Positions 30,809 to 40,855 of a stretch of DNA of 64,000 nt are shown one piece after another. The DNA is from Thioploca sp. GTDB lineage: Bacteria > Pseudomonadota > Gammaproteobacteria > Beggiatoales > Beggiatoaceae. The notes beneath the pieces are model-generated. The model ran no database searches. It was not told the DNA's origin and was given only the letters and a program-made list of their open reading frames with translations. Both the position numbers and the translations under genes were made by a program. How positions within the stretch are numbered: the stretch's first letter is position 1; every line of letters begins with the position of its first letter. The stretch spans positions 25,080 through 89,079 of the forward strand of contig DAOUSL010000001.1 in the NCBI GenBank assembly GCA_030627235.1. Reading direction: 5' to 3'.

Positions 30809-31113
30809 AAATTTTTATTAAGGCAGAATATTTTCTGATTAATTATGTACAGAACAATTTTTAATTGAATAAAATGATGTAAAACTAAGTATTGATAATA
30901 TCTGTAAAAATTCCTATAATTAAAGATTATCTTGTATAAAATAAATATAATCAAATTTTCAGGAACAATATTTGATTATATTCCTAATCAATAAATCAAT
31001 CAAGATGTGGAATAAAAATCATTTTTATGTTTTAATTATAATATTGTGATAAATTATGTATCATAATGATTATTAACTAATCTAAGTTATATGTAAAAAA
31101 TATATTAAATAAT

Positions 31114-33687
31114 ATGTCAGATAAAGAACCATTAAATATTTTAATTGTCGATGATAATAAAAATAACCTATTTACCTTGCACACCCTAATCAAGGAACAT
31201 ATTGAAGCGGAAATATTTGAAGCTGATTCAGGGATTGATGCTTTACAAATAATTTTACAAGAGCAAATAGATTTAATTATCCTTGATGTGCAGATGCCAG
31301 AAATGGATGGTTTTGAGACTGCTAAACTAATCCGGTCGAGAAAAAGAAATCGTCATATTCCAATTGTATTTTTGACAGCTGCATATAAATCTGAAGACTT
31401 TAAACAAAAAGGTTTTGCAGTGGGTGCTGCTGATTACTTAACAAAACCAATAGATACCGCACAATTAATCACCAGAATTAAATCATATATACGTTTTATT
31501 GAGCAAGAACGACAACATAACAAAGAATTAGGCCAAAAAGTCAAAGAACGTACTGCTGAATTTTTTGAAGCAAATGAAAAACTTAAACAAGAAATTACTG
31601 AACGTAAACAGATAGAACAAGAATTACAACAAGCTCATGATGAATTAGAACAACGAGTACAAGAACGTACCGCCGAATTATCCATAATTAATCAACAGTT
31701 AACCTTGGAAATTAATGAGCGTAAACAAGTAGAAAAAGCTTTAGAACATCTTAGCCATCAGACTAAACAAATTTTAGAAAGTGCTGGAGAAGGTATTTTT
31801 GGGCTTAATTTAGATGAGGAAACTATTCTGGTTAACCCAGCAGCTGCAAAAATGTTAGGATTTGGAGTTGAAGAATTAATTGGCCGCAAACAGCATGAAA
31901 TTATCCATCATTCTCAAAAAAATAATATCCCTTATCCAACTGAAGATTGTCCAATTATAAAAGCCTTAACCAATGGTAATAGCTATCACCGAGATGATGA
32001 AGTTTTTTGGCGTAAAGACGGAACTTATTTTGCCGTAGAATATATGACTACTCCAATTATAGAAAATGACATAATAACGGGGGCAGTTGTAACATTTAGG
32101 GATATTACTGAGAGAAAACAGTATGAAGCAGTATTACAGGATGCAAAAAATACTGCTGAAAATGCTAGAGCTGTTGCAGAAGCAGCTAATCTTTCAAAAA
32201 GTCAATTTTTAGCAAATATGAGTCATGAATTACGTACTCCATTAAATGCTATTATTGGTTATAGTGAAATGTTAAAAGAAGAGGCAGAAGATATTGGACA
32301 AGATGATTTTATTCCTGATTTACAAAGAGTTCATTCGGCTGGTAAGCATTTATTAGGATTGATTAATGATGTATTAGATTTATCTAAAATCGAAGCTGGT
32401 AAAATGGATTTGCATTTGGAAACTTTTGATTTAACTACAGTTTTATCTGAAATACAAAGCACTATTCAACCATTAGTAGAAAAACGAGGCAATACTTTAA
32501 CAGTAAAATGTGAAAGTAATATTGATCAGATTCATGCTGATATAACCAAATTCAGGCAAATTATCTTAAACTTACTCAGTAATGCTACTAAATTTACTGA
32601 ACAAGGTCTTATAACTGTAGACGTTTCTTATCAAACTGATACCGATGATTTGGTGCGTATTTGTGTTACTGATGATGGAATAGGCATGACTCCAGAACAA
32701 CAAAATAAATTATTTCAACCATTTACTCAAGCTGATTCTTCTACCACCCGTAAATATGGAGGCACTGGATTAGGATTGACTATTACCAAAAAATTTGTTG
32801 AACTAATGGGTGGCAATATCAGTTTAGTTAGCGAATTTGGACATGGTAGTATGTTTATAATTACTTTACCAATTGTTGTTAATGAACTAGTAATTAAAAC
32901 TGAAGAATTATTGCAAAAAGAAGATGGTATAGTTTTAGTGATTGATGATGATAGTGTGGTACGTGGATTATTAAAAACTTATTTAACTCAATTAGGTTAT
33001 TCTGTTGCAGCGGCAGCAGATGGCAAAGAAGGCTTAAGATTAGCAAAAAAATTAAGACCTGATGCTATTTTATTAGATATTAAAATGCCAGGTATTGATG
33101 GTTGGAATGTATTATCAACTCTAAGAAGTAATCCTTTATTAACTGATATTCCGGTTATAATGACCTCGGTAGAAAATAATCATGGTTCAGCTCATGAAGC
33201 AACTGATTATTTAGTAAAACCAGTTGGTTATGATCAATTAACTGGAGTATTTAAAAAATATAATATTGGTGATAACTCTCAAAATTTAATCATGGTAATT
33301 GAGGATGATTTAGTAATTGGAGAAGTAATATCCAGTATGATTAAAACTGCTGGTTGGCGAGTTTTTAGAGCTGAAAATGGTGAAGTTGCTTTAGAACATC
33401 TTGATAATAAAAAACCAGTGTTAATTTTATTAGATTTAATCATGCCAGTTATGAATGGATTTGATTTCCTAACCAATTTACGCAAGAAAGAAAAATGGAG
33501 TTCAATTCCGGTAGTAATATTAACCTCGACTCATCTTTCTCCAGAAGAACAAGCTAAACTACAAAATAATAATGTAGAAACTATCTTACAAAAAGAGACT
33601 TATAACCATAATGATTTATTAGAACATATTCATAAATTGATTACGGATTTTAAACCAAATTCAGAAATTAATTATCAACTTATATAA
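31114..33687 (+). CDS. Hybrid histidine kinase: REC - coiled coil - PAS - HisKA/HATPase - REC - REC
   Basis: Three receiver blocks ([41 protein letters not shown]), PAS, H-box [18 protein letters not shown]-box GGTGLGLTI. Confidence 0.95.
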   Translation: MSDKEPLNILIVDDNKNNLFTLHTLIKEHIEAEIFEADSGIDALQIILQEQIDLIILDVQMPEMDGFETAKLIRSRKRNRHIPIVFLTAAYKSEDFKQKGFAVGAADYLTKPIDTAQLITRIKSYIRFIEQERQHNKELGQKVKERTAEFFEANEKLKQEITERKQIEQELQQAHDELEQRVQERTAELSIINQQLTLEINERKQVEKALEHLSHQTKQILESAGEGIFGLNLDEETILVNPAAAKMLGFGVEELIGRKQHEIIHHSQKNNIPYPTEDCPIIKALTNGNSYHRDDEVFWRKDGTYFAVEYMTTPIIENDIITGAVVTFRDITERKQYEAVLQDAKNTAENARAVAEAANLSKSQFLANMSHELRTPLNAIIGYSEMLKEEAEDIGQDDFIPDLQRVHSAGKHLLGLINDVLDLSKIEAGKMDLHLETFDLTTVLSEIQSTIQPLVEKRGNTLTVKCESNIDQIHADITKFRQIILNLLSNATKFTEQGLITVDVSYQTDTDDLVRICVTDDGIGMTPEQQNKLFQPFTQADSSTTRKYGGTGLGLTITKKFVELMGGNISLVSEFGHGSMFIITLPIVVNELVIKTEELLQKEDGIVLVIDDDSVVRGLLKTYLTQLGYSVAAAADGKEGLRLAKKLRPDAILLDIKMPGIDGWNVLSTLRSNPLLTDIPVIMTSVENNHGSAHEATDYLVKPVGYDQLTGVFKKYNIGDNSQNLIMVIEDDLVIGEVISSMIKTAGWRVFRAENGEVALEHLDNKKPVLILLDLIMPVMNGFDFLTNLRKKEKWSSIPVVILTSTHLSPEEQAKLQNNNVETILQKETYNHNDLLEHIHKLITDFKPNSEINYQLI

Positions 33688-33692
33688 GTAAT

Positions 33693-34112
33693 TTAGTTTG
33701 CATCTACCCATCTTACTTCATTATTTACTAGAGTTTCTCGTTTCCAAAACGGGGCTTTAGCTTTCAATTCTTCCATCAAAAAACGGCAAGCTTCAAAAGC
33801 TGGAGCTCGATGTCCAGCCCAAGCTGCTACTAATACAATGTTATCTCCTGGTAATATTTCTCCAACTCTATGAATAATTAGAGTATCTAAAATATCCCAG
33901 CGTTGTAAAGCAATATTACTAATTTTTTGTAAATGTTTTTCAGTCATATTTGGATAATGTTCTAAAAACATAGATTTTACTGTATCACCAACATTATAAT
34001 CTCGCATTGTACCTATAAAGGTAGCTGTAGCTCCAAATTTACCAGCTTGCAGTTCATGTTCTTGCAAATATTTCCAAGGATTAAACTCATTTGGAATTAT
34101 TTTAACTAACAT
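33693..34112 (-). CDS. moaE: Molybdopterin synthase catalytic subunit
   Basis: GATATFIGTMRDYN...LEHYPNMTEK...HRVGEILPGDNIVLVAAWAGHRAPAFEACRFLMEELKAKAPFWKRE. Confidence 0.95.
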   Translation of the reverse strand: MLVKIIPNEFNPWKYLQEHELQAGKFGATATFIGTMRDYNVGDTVKSMFLEHYPNMTEKHLQKISNIALQRWDILDTLIIHRVGEILPGDNIVLVAAWAGHRAPAFEACRFLMEELKAKAPFWKRETLVNNEVRWVDAN

Positions 34113-34113
34113 A

Positions 34114-34344
34114 TTAACCTCCGGTTACTGGTGGAAAAAATGCTACTTCATCACCATCTTTGACCAAAGAATTTAAATCAGTATATTCCATATTTATTGC
34201 CATAAGAACATGATTTGGTAATGGAATACCATCACAAACCTGATTCCATATTTTAGCAATAGTTAATTGTTCACCAGCTTCAATTTGAACTTCATTTTTA
34301 CCAACTTCTTCTCGTAAACTCGCAAAAAATTTAATTGTTACCAT
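34114..34344 (-). CDS. moaD: Molybdopterin synthase sulfur carrier subunit
   Basis: 76 aa ending ...DGDEVAFFPPVTGG (C-terminal GG), adjacent to moaE. Confidence 0.94.
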   Translation of the reverse strand: MVTIKFFASLREEVGKNEVQIEAGEQLTIAKIWNQVCDGIPLPNHVLMAINMEYTDLNSLVKDGDEVAFFPPVTGG

Positions 34345-34434
34345 ATTTTAAATTTCCATTATTTTATATATTATTCAATTAAAAAATACTATATCTATAA
34401 CTTTTCATAGAATTAACAGTTAGTTATAATTATA

Positions 34435-34578
34435 AGACATCTTTCCTAAATAATTATATATAAATGTAGGATGCAATGAACGAAGGGAATTGCATCAAGA
34501 TGCAATTCGTAAACTCATTACATCCTACATAAAGTCCATAATTAACTGTATTACTTTCGTTATTTAGGAAAGATGTCT
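34435..34578 (+). repeat. MITE-like repeat, copy D (complete, 144 bp)
   Basis: Perfect 19-bp TIRs AGACATCTTTCCTAAATAA (34435-34453) / TTATTTAGGAAAGATGTCT (34560-34578); internal perfect hairpin GAATTGCATC-AA-GATGCAATTC nested in GTAGGATG...CATCCTAC; flanked by ATA on both sides. Confidence 0.9.
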
Positions 34579-34584
34579 ATAGTT

Positions 34585-35847
34585 TTAATCTATGATTAAT
34601 TTTACTGCTGTTGTTAAATCGGGAACTATATGCCAGCTTACTGGTAACGAAGTTTTATCTTCCAAATCTTTATCAGTTTCTATAAGAATTAAGCCTTTAC
34701 ACTTAGCATGATATCCAGCTAAAATATCACTGATCATATCACCAATTAACCATGAATTAGTTAAATCAATTTGCATTTCTTGGGCAGCTTTAAATAACAT
34801 TCCTGGGCCAGGTTTACGATCATAGCTATCAACTACTGTTCTATCTTTAACCTGTGGCACAGCTGGACAATGATAAAAACCATCCAATTGGGTTCCATGT
34901 TCTGCTAATTGTGCAGATAAAGCCTTATGAATTTCTGTCAAATCAGCTTCTGTAATAATGCCTTGTCCTATTGGTGATTGATTAGTTACTAATATGCAAG
35001 CAAATCCTGCTTTTCGTAACTGTTTAATAGCTTCACCACCACCAGCAACTAATTCCACTTGTTCAGGATCAGATAAATAATGTACTGATTTTATTAAAGT
35101 TCCATCACGATCTAAAAATATTGCTGGTCGACCTCGATTAAATTTATCAATTGTAAGTTCAACCGCATCACGCTGAGATTGTAGATAAGTTTTATAAGTT
35201 CCAACATCAGTATGATAACCATCCCAGACCCAACCTCGCATTTTACCAACAAATTTAGGCAATACATCAAATCCTAAGTCAAAAACTTGCATTGCTGCAA
35301 TTTCTTTGTAAGTATTGGAATCAATAACATATATGCCAGCATTAGCAAAATCAGTTTTCGGTTGCTTAGGTTTTTCTACAAAACTGGTAATTATATTTTG
35401 TGCATCTAATTCCGCAATACCGCAAGCTTTAGGATTTGGAGCATGGAATAATAACATGGTGATTGGATCAGGATGCTGACGATGAAAATTAAGCAATTCA
35501 GCTAGATTTACATCACTAAAATTATCAGCATAAATAATAATTATTTCATCTGCATCATCAGCAAAATTTGGATTAGCCGCAATAGTTCCAGCTGAACCTA
35601 GTAATTTTGGTTCATAGAACTCAATTAATTGTAACTCACCATCTAATTGTTCAATATAGTCTCGTACTTGTCCAGCTAAGTGATGAGTATTTAATAGAGC
35701 TTCTGTTATTCCAACTTCAATTATTTTTTCAATCCAATAATCCAGTAATGGTCGTCCAGCGATTGGAACTAAACATTTCGTCACTTGATTAGTAAGTGGA
35801 CGTAATCTAGTCCCAAGGCCAGCAGCTAATAATATTACTTTAGTCAT
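34585..35847 (-). CDS. Fusion: sugar-1-phosphate nucleotidyltransferase + GmhB-type HAD heptose bisphosphate phosphatase
   Basis: N-terminal MTKVILLAAGLGTRLRPLTNQVTKCLVPIAGRPLL; C-terminal IFLDRDGTLI...LVTNQSPIGQGIIT...CPAVPQVKDR...YDRKPGPGML...LIGDMISDILAG. Confidence 0.93.
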   Translation of the reverse strand: MTKVILLAAGLGTRLRPLTNQVTKCLVPIAGRPLLDYWIEKIIEVGITEALLNTHHLAGQVRDYIEQLDGELQLIEFYEPKLLGSAGTIAANPNFADDADEIIIIYADNFSDVNLAELLNFHRQHPDPITMLLFHAPNPKACGIAELDAQNIITSFVEKPKQPKTDFANAGIYVIDSNTYKEIAAMQVFDLGFDVLPKFVGKMRGWVWDGYHTDVGTYKTYLQSQRDAVELTIDKFNRGRPAIFLDRDGTLIKSVHYLSDPEQVELVAGGGEAIKQLRKAGFACILVTNQSPIGQGIITEADLTEIHKALSAQLAEHGTQLDGFYHCPAVPQVKDRTVVDSYDRKPGPGMLFKAAQEMQIDLTNSWLIGDMISDILAGYHAKCKGLILIETDKDLEDKTSLPVSWHIVPDLTTAVKLIID

Positions 35848-36416
35848 GGTAAAATTTGATGTAAACGTTGACCGATAATATGACCGATAGACATATGTAA
35901 ATCCTCGATAATTCCATAATTATTACTTGGAACATGGATTTGAATATCTGCCAGTTCCTGAACTTTACCACCATCAAAACCGGTTAGTGCAACTACTGTA
36001 ACTCCATTTTCTTTCGCCCACTGACAAGCATTTACAATATTAGGTGAATTTCCAGAACCGGTAATTGCTATAGCTATATCGCCAGCAGTGGCAAAAGCAT
36101 TTAATTGATAACGAAAAATTTCAGCATAAGAAGTATCGTTAGCTAGTGCTGTCAATAGTCCAACATTATCACTAAGGCTGTGAACTTGTAAAGCTTTTGG
36201 TCCTCCAGGAGCTCCTGTCATAACAAATTCTAAACCAAAATGACCTGAAGTACTGGCACTACCACCATTACCAAATACAAAAACTTTACGATTATCTTGT
36301 TGAGCTTGTACAAGTTTGTCAACTAATTCATCAATTATTTTATAGTCAATAGCACTAATCACCTCATTCATAGTAGTGAAATAGTCTTGTGCCGATTGAC
36401 ACATACTTCTATTCAT
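35844..36416 (-). CDS. gmhA: SIS-domain phosphoheptose isomerase
   Basis: GNGGSASTSGHFGLEF, ITGSGNSPNIVNACQWAKENGVTVVALTGFDGG; ATGA overlap with the fusion gene. Confidence 0.88.
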   Translation of the reverse strand: MNRSMCQSAQDYFTTMNEVISAIDYKIIDELVDKLVQAQQDNRKVFVFGNGGSASTSGHFGLEFVMTGAPGGPKALQVHSLSDNVGLLTALANDTSYAEIFRYQLNAFATAGDIAIAITGSGNSPNIVNACQWAKENGVTVVALTGFDGGKVQELADIQIHVPSNNYGIIEDLHMSIGHIIGQRLHQILP

Positions 36417-36454
36417 AATTCTCTCCTTTTATCTAAGAATAATTAAATTCATCG

Positions 36455-38161
36455 TTATTCTGAACATGATAATCCTTGTATGCTTTCCGAATATAATAAA
36501 TCATTTTTGGGATTAACGCTTTCTGTATAAATAAACATATCAATACTATCTGCATTATAGATTATGCTACCATCTTGCAATCGATAGCCAAATAAAACTT
36601 GCACAAAACCAGATAATGGTATCTTTCCCTGATAAATAAAGAAATCATGTTCTGGTTGTAATGTAATATTTTGTTGGAAAACCTGTAAATTTTCTAAATC
36701 ACCATCCCATTCTGCAACTGCTTTACCTTCATTAACTATTGTGTAGAATTTTTCTACTTTAGATTCTGGATATGGTTTGTGAATAGCAATTGCTAAAATA
36801 TCTGCTTGTTTACCAATATCATAGTTATCAACAGTAATTTTACCTTTAATTTTAACATTATCAGGTGTACATTGGGTAGTAATGCGTTCATATGGACCAC
36901 AATTTACTGAGACACTACCGGTAATTTCAGTAGCAGTATTCATTTGATTGAAATTTATAGCTTTACCTTCTGGTACTTCTCCAACTGCCCAAGCTTGAAA
37001 GTTATCAAATACTAGAAGAGTAGATTCATGAAGAAAAGTATATGTAGCAAAATAAACACCAACTGCTTGTACATCTTGAAATTTATGTTCAATAAAAGTA
37101 GTATTTTGCGGTTCAAATTGCATTTTATTCACTTCTGTTAACAGTTCATCACTTGTAGTTTGATATAATTGTTTTTCTGCATCAGTAGCTTGTTTAGGTT
37201 TATATTTTATATCCTCAAGAGTTGTTACAAGATTATCAACTTTTATAGTATCTTGATGTGGATTATATTTGGCCCAACGTGAATTTAAAGGATTTAATTG
37301 GACAACAGCTCCTCGTTTTAAAGCTTCAACTGACATACCATCTACACCAGTAGAAAATTTGTCAGTTTTTTCATTATTTATAATTTTAGCTTCACTAATC
37401 CAAAATTGTTCACCATCTTGGACAATAAATCTACCTTCTTCAATATTATCACGTCGACGAGTCAAATTAACCGAAAGCTTACTAGTTGCATCAAAAGTAA
37501 TCTGTTTAGCATCATTTCCACCATTAATAAAACCTTTCTTCTTCCATAAGTAAAAAGCCGAAAAATTAACCTTGGCATCTTTGGTACTATAAAAAGCTTT
37601 AGATAATGGTTGTTTCCACTTTTCTGGTTCTACAAAAAAAAGAGTCATATCAGACCGTTGTTTTTTATCTGCCCTGCTATGAAGTGAATTATTAGGATAA
37701 TCAATAGCATAAGAGCATGGTCTGCTACCTTCTGAAGGCTGTACTGTAGCTTGGGGTATTTTATTGAATAGATTGTATTTATTACCTTTTTTATCTTCTA
37801 TGGTAACGTCTGAAACATTAGTGAAACGAGCAATCATGCCACCATAAAATATTGCACTTGGAAAATCAGTTCGATATCTATGTTGTTCTTTACCAGTTTC
37901 ATTATATGAGGCTGGACTAAATGGTTTATTCAAATCAAATTCATACCAAATTAGTGCATCATTATATATACCATCTTTATCTAAATCTTGATATTGCATT
38001 GAGTTTTTATTCCGGTAACCACCAGGATAGATTTTATCATGTTTTGGTAGATACTCTCCCCACCATTGAACAAATTTAGCAGATTCAGCATAAGCAGGTG
38101 AAATAAAAGATATTGCTATAATAATTAAATTAATAATTAAATTTTTCATAGTATTTTCCAC
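36455..38161 (-). CDS. Secreted hypothetical protein
   Basis: 568-aa ORF with signal peptide (MKNLIINLIIIAISFISPAYAES); no family recognised. Confidence 0.75.
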   Translation of the reverse strand: MENTMKNLIINLIIIAISFISPAYAESAKFVQWWGEYLPKHDKIYPGGYRNKNSMQYQDLDKDGIYNDALIWYEFDLNKPFSPASYNETGKEQHRYRTDFPSAIFYGGMIARFTNVSDVTIEDKKGNKYNLFNKIPQATVQPSEGSRPCSYAIDYPNNSLHSRADKKQRSDMTLFFVEPEKWKQPLSKAFYSTKDAKVNFSAFYLWKKKGFINGGNDAKQITFDATSKLSVNLTRRRDNIEEGRFIVQDGEQFWISEAKIINNEKTDKFSTGVDGMSVEALKRGAVVQLNPLNSRWAKYNPHQDTIKVDNLVTTLEDIKYKPKQATDAEKQLYQTTSDELLTEVNKMQFEPQNTTFIEHKFQDVQAVGVYFATYTFLHESTLLVFDNFQAWAVGEVPEGKAINFNQMNTATEITGSVSVNCGPYERITTQCTPDNVKIKGKITVDNYDIGKQADILAIAIHKPYPESKVEKFYTIVNEGKAVAEWDGDLENLQVFQQNITLQPEHDFFIYQGKIPLSGFVQVLFGYRLQDGSIIYNADSIDMFIYTESVNPKNDLLYSESIQGLSCSE

Positions 38162-38244
38162 ATGTTAAAATTATTTTAATAGATTAAGGGTAATTTATTT
38201 AGCTTTGATTACGTCATTTTGCAGTTTTTAACAACTAGAATACT

Positions 38245-39504
38245 CTACATATTTAAACGTTTTTTAAAAATATTAGCCAATCTTTTAGTATTTTGTTGTA
38301 ATTCATAATCTTTTTTAACTTTTTGTCCAGCTGCAATGCTAAGTTGTTGCCGAAAATCAGGTTTATCCATTAATTCAGCTATTGCAACGGCTAAACCATC
38401 TATATCTGAAGGAGCAACTAATAAACCATTAACTCTATGTTCGATTAATTCTGGAATTCCAGTAATATTAGTAGTTACGCAAGGAATTTCCATTGCCATG
38501 GCTTCCATTAATACAACTGGTAAACCTTCAGCAAAACTAGCTAACACAAAGATGTCAGTATTAGCATAAAATTGGATGATCTGATCTTGATTAACTGCTC
38601 CAGCAAACACAATTTGCTTAGTTAATCCTCTTTGTTTTACTTCAGTTTCTAGAGTTGATCTATCTGGACCATTTCCTACTAGACATAAGCGTAATTTATA
38701 ACCTTTAGCAACTAAATGAGTTATTGCTTCAATTAGAATAAATTGGCCTTTATCTGGCACTAATCTACCTACACAAAGTATTTCAAATGGTTCTGGATAT
38801 TGACGAAATTGATTAGGAGTAAATATATTAGGATTGACTCCTAGTGGACTTACTTCTAATTTATCCCAACAAGTTGGTGGTGATAACATCATCAATTGAC
38901 TATTTGCAAAATTGGTAATACAACAAATAAAATTAGCATCTAAAACTTTTTGAGTCAAATAGCAACCATAGATATCGTAAAAATCACGTGGCCCGTGCAT
39001 AGTAAAAGAAAATGTAATAGGAAAAGTACGTTTGGTTATCAATCCTACTGTAGCTGCTTCCATACCAAAATGAACATGTAAATGCGACAATTTATTCTTA
39101 CGCATCCATTGGCCAATCATTACTGCTTCAACAAAATAAAACAAGTTGTATAGTATTTTTTTTAAATCAAATTTGCCTAAACGTAATGCAAAAAATAAGC
39201 CGCTTATATAATTTAATGGTTGGGTAAATATAGTATAAAAATGAGCTTTGCTTGCTCCAATAATACCATCTGGTTTTATATAATAAGTATTAGCTACTTC
39301 TTCTTGTTCTATATCAGTTAATTGTTCTGTATCACGATCTGGGGAATTGACGGATGTTACACTGATATCAAAACCAAGTTCTCGTAAAGTACGAATTTCA
39401 CGTAGGATAAATGTGTGAGAAATAGCTGGATATTGACTAATTAGATAAGCTAAACGGTTCATAAATTGTCCTTTATAAAATAAAATTATTATAACTGAAG
39501 TCAT
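38245..39504 (-). CDS. Glycosyltransferase family 4 (start more likely MNRLAYLISQ near 39462)
   Basis: GT4 core PFEILCVGRLVPDKGQFILIEAI...GAVNQDQIIQFYANTDIFVLASFAEGLPVVLMEAMAMEIPCVTTNITGIPELI. Confidence 0.93.
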   Translation of the reverse strand: MTSVIIILFYKGQFMNRLAYLISQYPAISHTFILREIRTLRELGFDISVTSVNSPDRDTEQLTDIEQEEVANTYYIKPDGIIGASKAHFYTIFTQPLNYISGLFFALRLGKFDLKKILYNLFYFVEAVMIGQWMRKNKLSHLHVHFGMEAATVGLITKRTFPITFSFTMHGPRDFYDIYGCYLTQKVLDANFICCITNFANSQLMMLSPPTCWDKLEVSPLGVNPNIFTPNQFRQYPEPFEILCVGRLVPDKGQFILIEAITHLVAKGYKLRLCLVGNGPDRSTLETEVKQRGLTKQIVFAGAVNQDQIIQFYANTDIFVLASFAEGLPVVLMEAMAMEIPCVTTNITGIPELIEHRVNGLLVAPSDIDGLAVAIAELMDKPDFRQQLSIAAGQKVKKDYELQQNTKRLANIFKKRLNM

Positions 39505-39768
39505 GCAGAAATAGCTATTCCATAATGTATGGATATAATAAGTTTACGAATTACATTCAACTAATTCTAATTTACCAAATAATAAGATTTATTTATGCCT
39601 TACATATATGTTTGGAATCATTTTGCGTAATATCAATTACTTCAATAAAAAATTATCTCATAATATAAAAAGTTGTGTATAATGTTGGAAATATTTTAAA
39701 ATTAACAGACCTAATTATATTATAAAATAGGTCTACAAACAGTTTCAAAATTAAAAGTACAACTAACC

Positions 39769-40731
39769 ATGTGGGCTTATATATTTCGTAATTTATTACA
39801 ACGTTGTGTATTATTATTTATCGTATCCATACTAGCTCATTCAGTAGTACATTTAGCTCCCGGAGAACCAAGTGAAGTTGACCCGTCTAATCCACGTATG
39901 CAACCAGAAGATATTGCTAAAATACGAGCTGCTTTTCATTTAGATGATCCTATTCATCTTCAGTATATTTATTGGATACGGGACTTGTTTACTGGGGAAC
40001 TTAAATCTTTTAAAGATAGCCAACCAGTTTTACCAAAGATTTGGGAACGATTTTTAAATTCTTTGCCGTTATTTATCTGTGCTACTTTATTAGTTTGGAC
40101 TTTAGCTTTTCCAACTGGAATTCAAGCTGCAATCCGTAGAAATTCAGCATATGATCGAGGTTCTACTTTTATTGCATATGCTTTAATCTCAATTCCTGGA
40201 TTTTTTCTATCTTATATAATGATATTATGGGTGGTTGATCTATTTGGAGTACCAGTAATTGGTATGCGAACTTTTGGAATGGAAGAAGCAAGCCTTTTAT
40301 ATAGGAATATGGATCGAATTTGGCATTTAGTAATTCCATCTTTAATGTCTGCCTTAGCTGGAGTAGCAGTATTATCCCGTTATGTACGTTCTCAAATGTT
40401 AGAAGTAATAAGTCAAGATTATATACGCACCGCAAGGGCTAAAGGTTTAGATGAGGATACCGTTATTTATCATCACGCTTTACGCAATGCGTTATTACCA
40501 TTTGTAACTTTATTTGGTTTTTTATTGCCTGGTTTAATTGGCGGCTCAGTAATTTTTGAAGCTATTTTTGCATGGCCAGGTTTAGGTAGATTAGGGTATG
40601 AAGCCATTTTAGCGAGAGACTTTCCGGTTATTTTAACCATTAATTTTATTGCTGCTGCTTTAACTCTGGTTGGAACTTTTTTATCTGATATTCTCTATGC
40701 GGCAGTCGACCCACGCATTCGTTTAGAATGA
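39769..40731 (+). CDS. DppB/OppB-type ABC transporter permease
   Basis: MWAYIFRNLLQRCVLLFIVSILAHSVVHLAPGEP..., EAA-loop region SQDYIRTARAKGLDEDTVIYHHALRNALLPFVT, GGSVIFEAIFAWPGLGRLGYEAI. Confidence 0.93.
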   Translation: MWAYIFRNLLQRCVLLFIVSILAHSVVHLAPGEPSEVDPSNPRMQPEDIAKIRAAFHLDDPIHLQYIYWIRDLFTGELKSFKDSQPVLPKIWERFLNSLPLFICATLLVWTLAFPTGIQAAIRRNSAYDRGSTFIAYALISIPGFFLSYIMILWVVDLFGVPVIGMRTFGMEEASLLYRNMDRIWHLVIPSLMSALAGVAVLSRYVRSQMLEVISQDYIRTARAKGLDEDTVIYHHALRNALLPFVTLFGFLLPGLIGGSVIFEAIFAWPGLGRLGYEAILARDFPVILTINFIAAALTLVGTFLSDILYAAVDPRIRLE

Positions 40732-40732
40732 T

Positions 40733-40855
40733 ATGGAAAAAGTGCTGAATAGTCCCATACTAATATTAGGTATGCATCGAAGTGGTACTTCCGCATTAAC
40801 TAGAGTTATAAATTTATTTTTTGTCCTGTACAAAAGGAGTTTTTATCAATTATGA
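40733..40855 (+). pseudogene. Truncated sulfotransferase-family N-terminus (P-loop remnant)
   Basis: MEKVLNSPILILGMHRSGTSALTRVINLFFVLYKRSFYQL*; GMHRSGTSALTR resembles the PAPS-binding P-loop of sulfotransferase-family proteins; ORF stops after 40 aa. Confidence 0.7.

Noticed and set aside
30972-30991. TTGATTA-N6-TAATCAA as an FNR box upstream of the hybrid kinase
   Set aside because: Half-site spacing differs from the FNR consensus TTGAT-N4-ATCAA; an isolated AT-rich palindrome is weak evidence.
31501-31760. Repeated ERTAE...[13 protein letters not shown] segments in the hybrid kinase as a new repeat
   Set aside because: This heptad coiled-coil linker is very common in PAS/histidine kinases.
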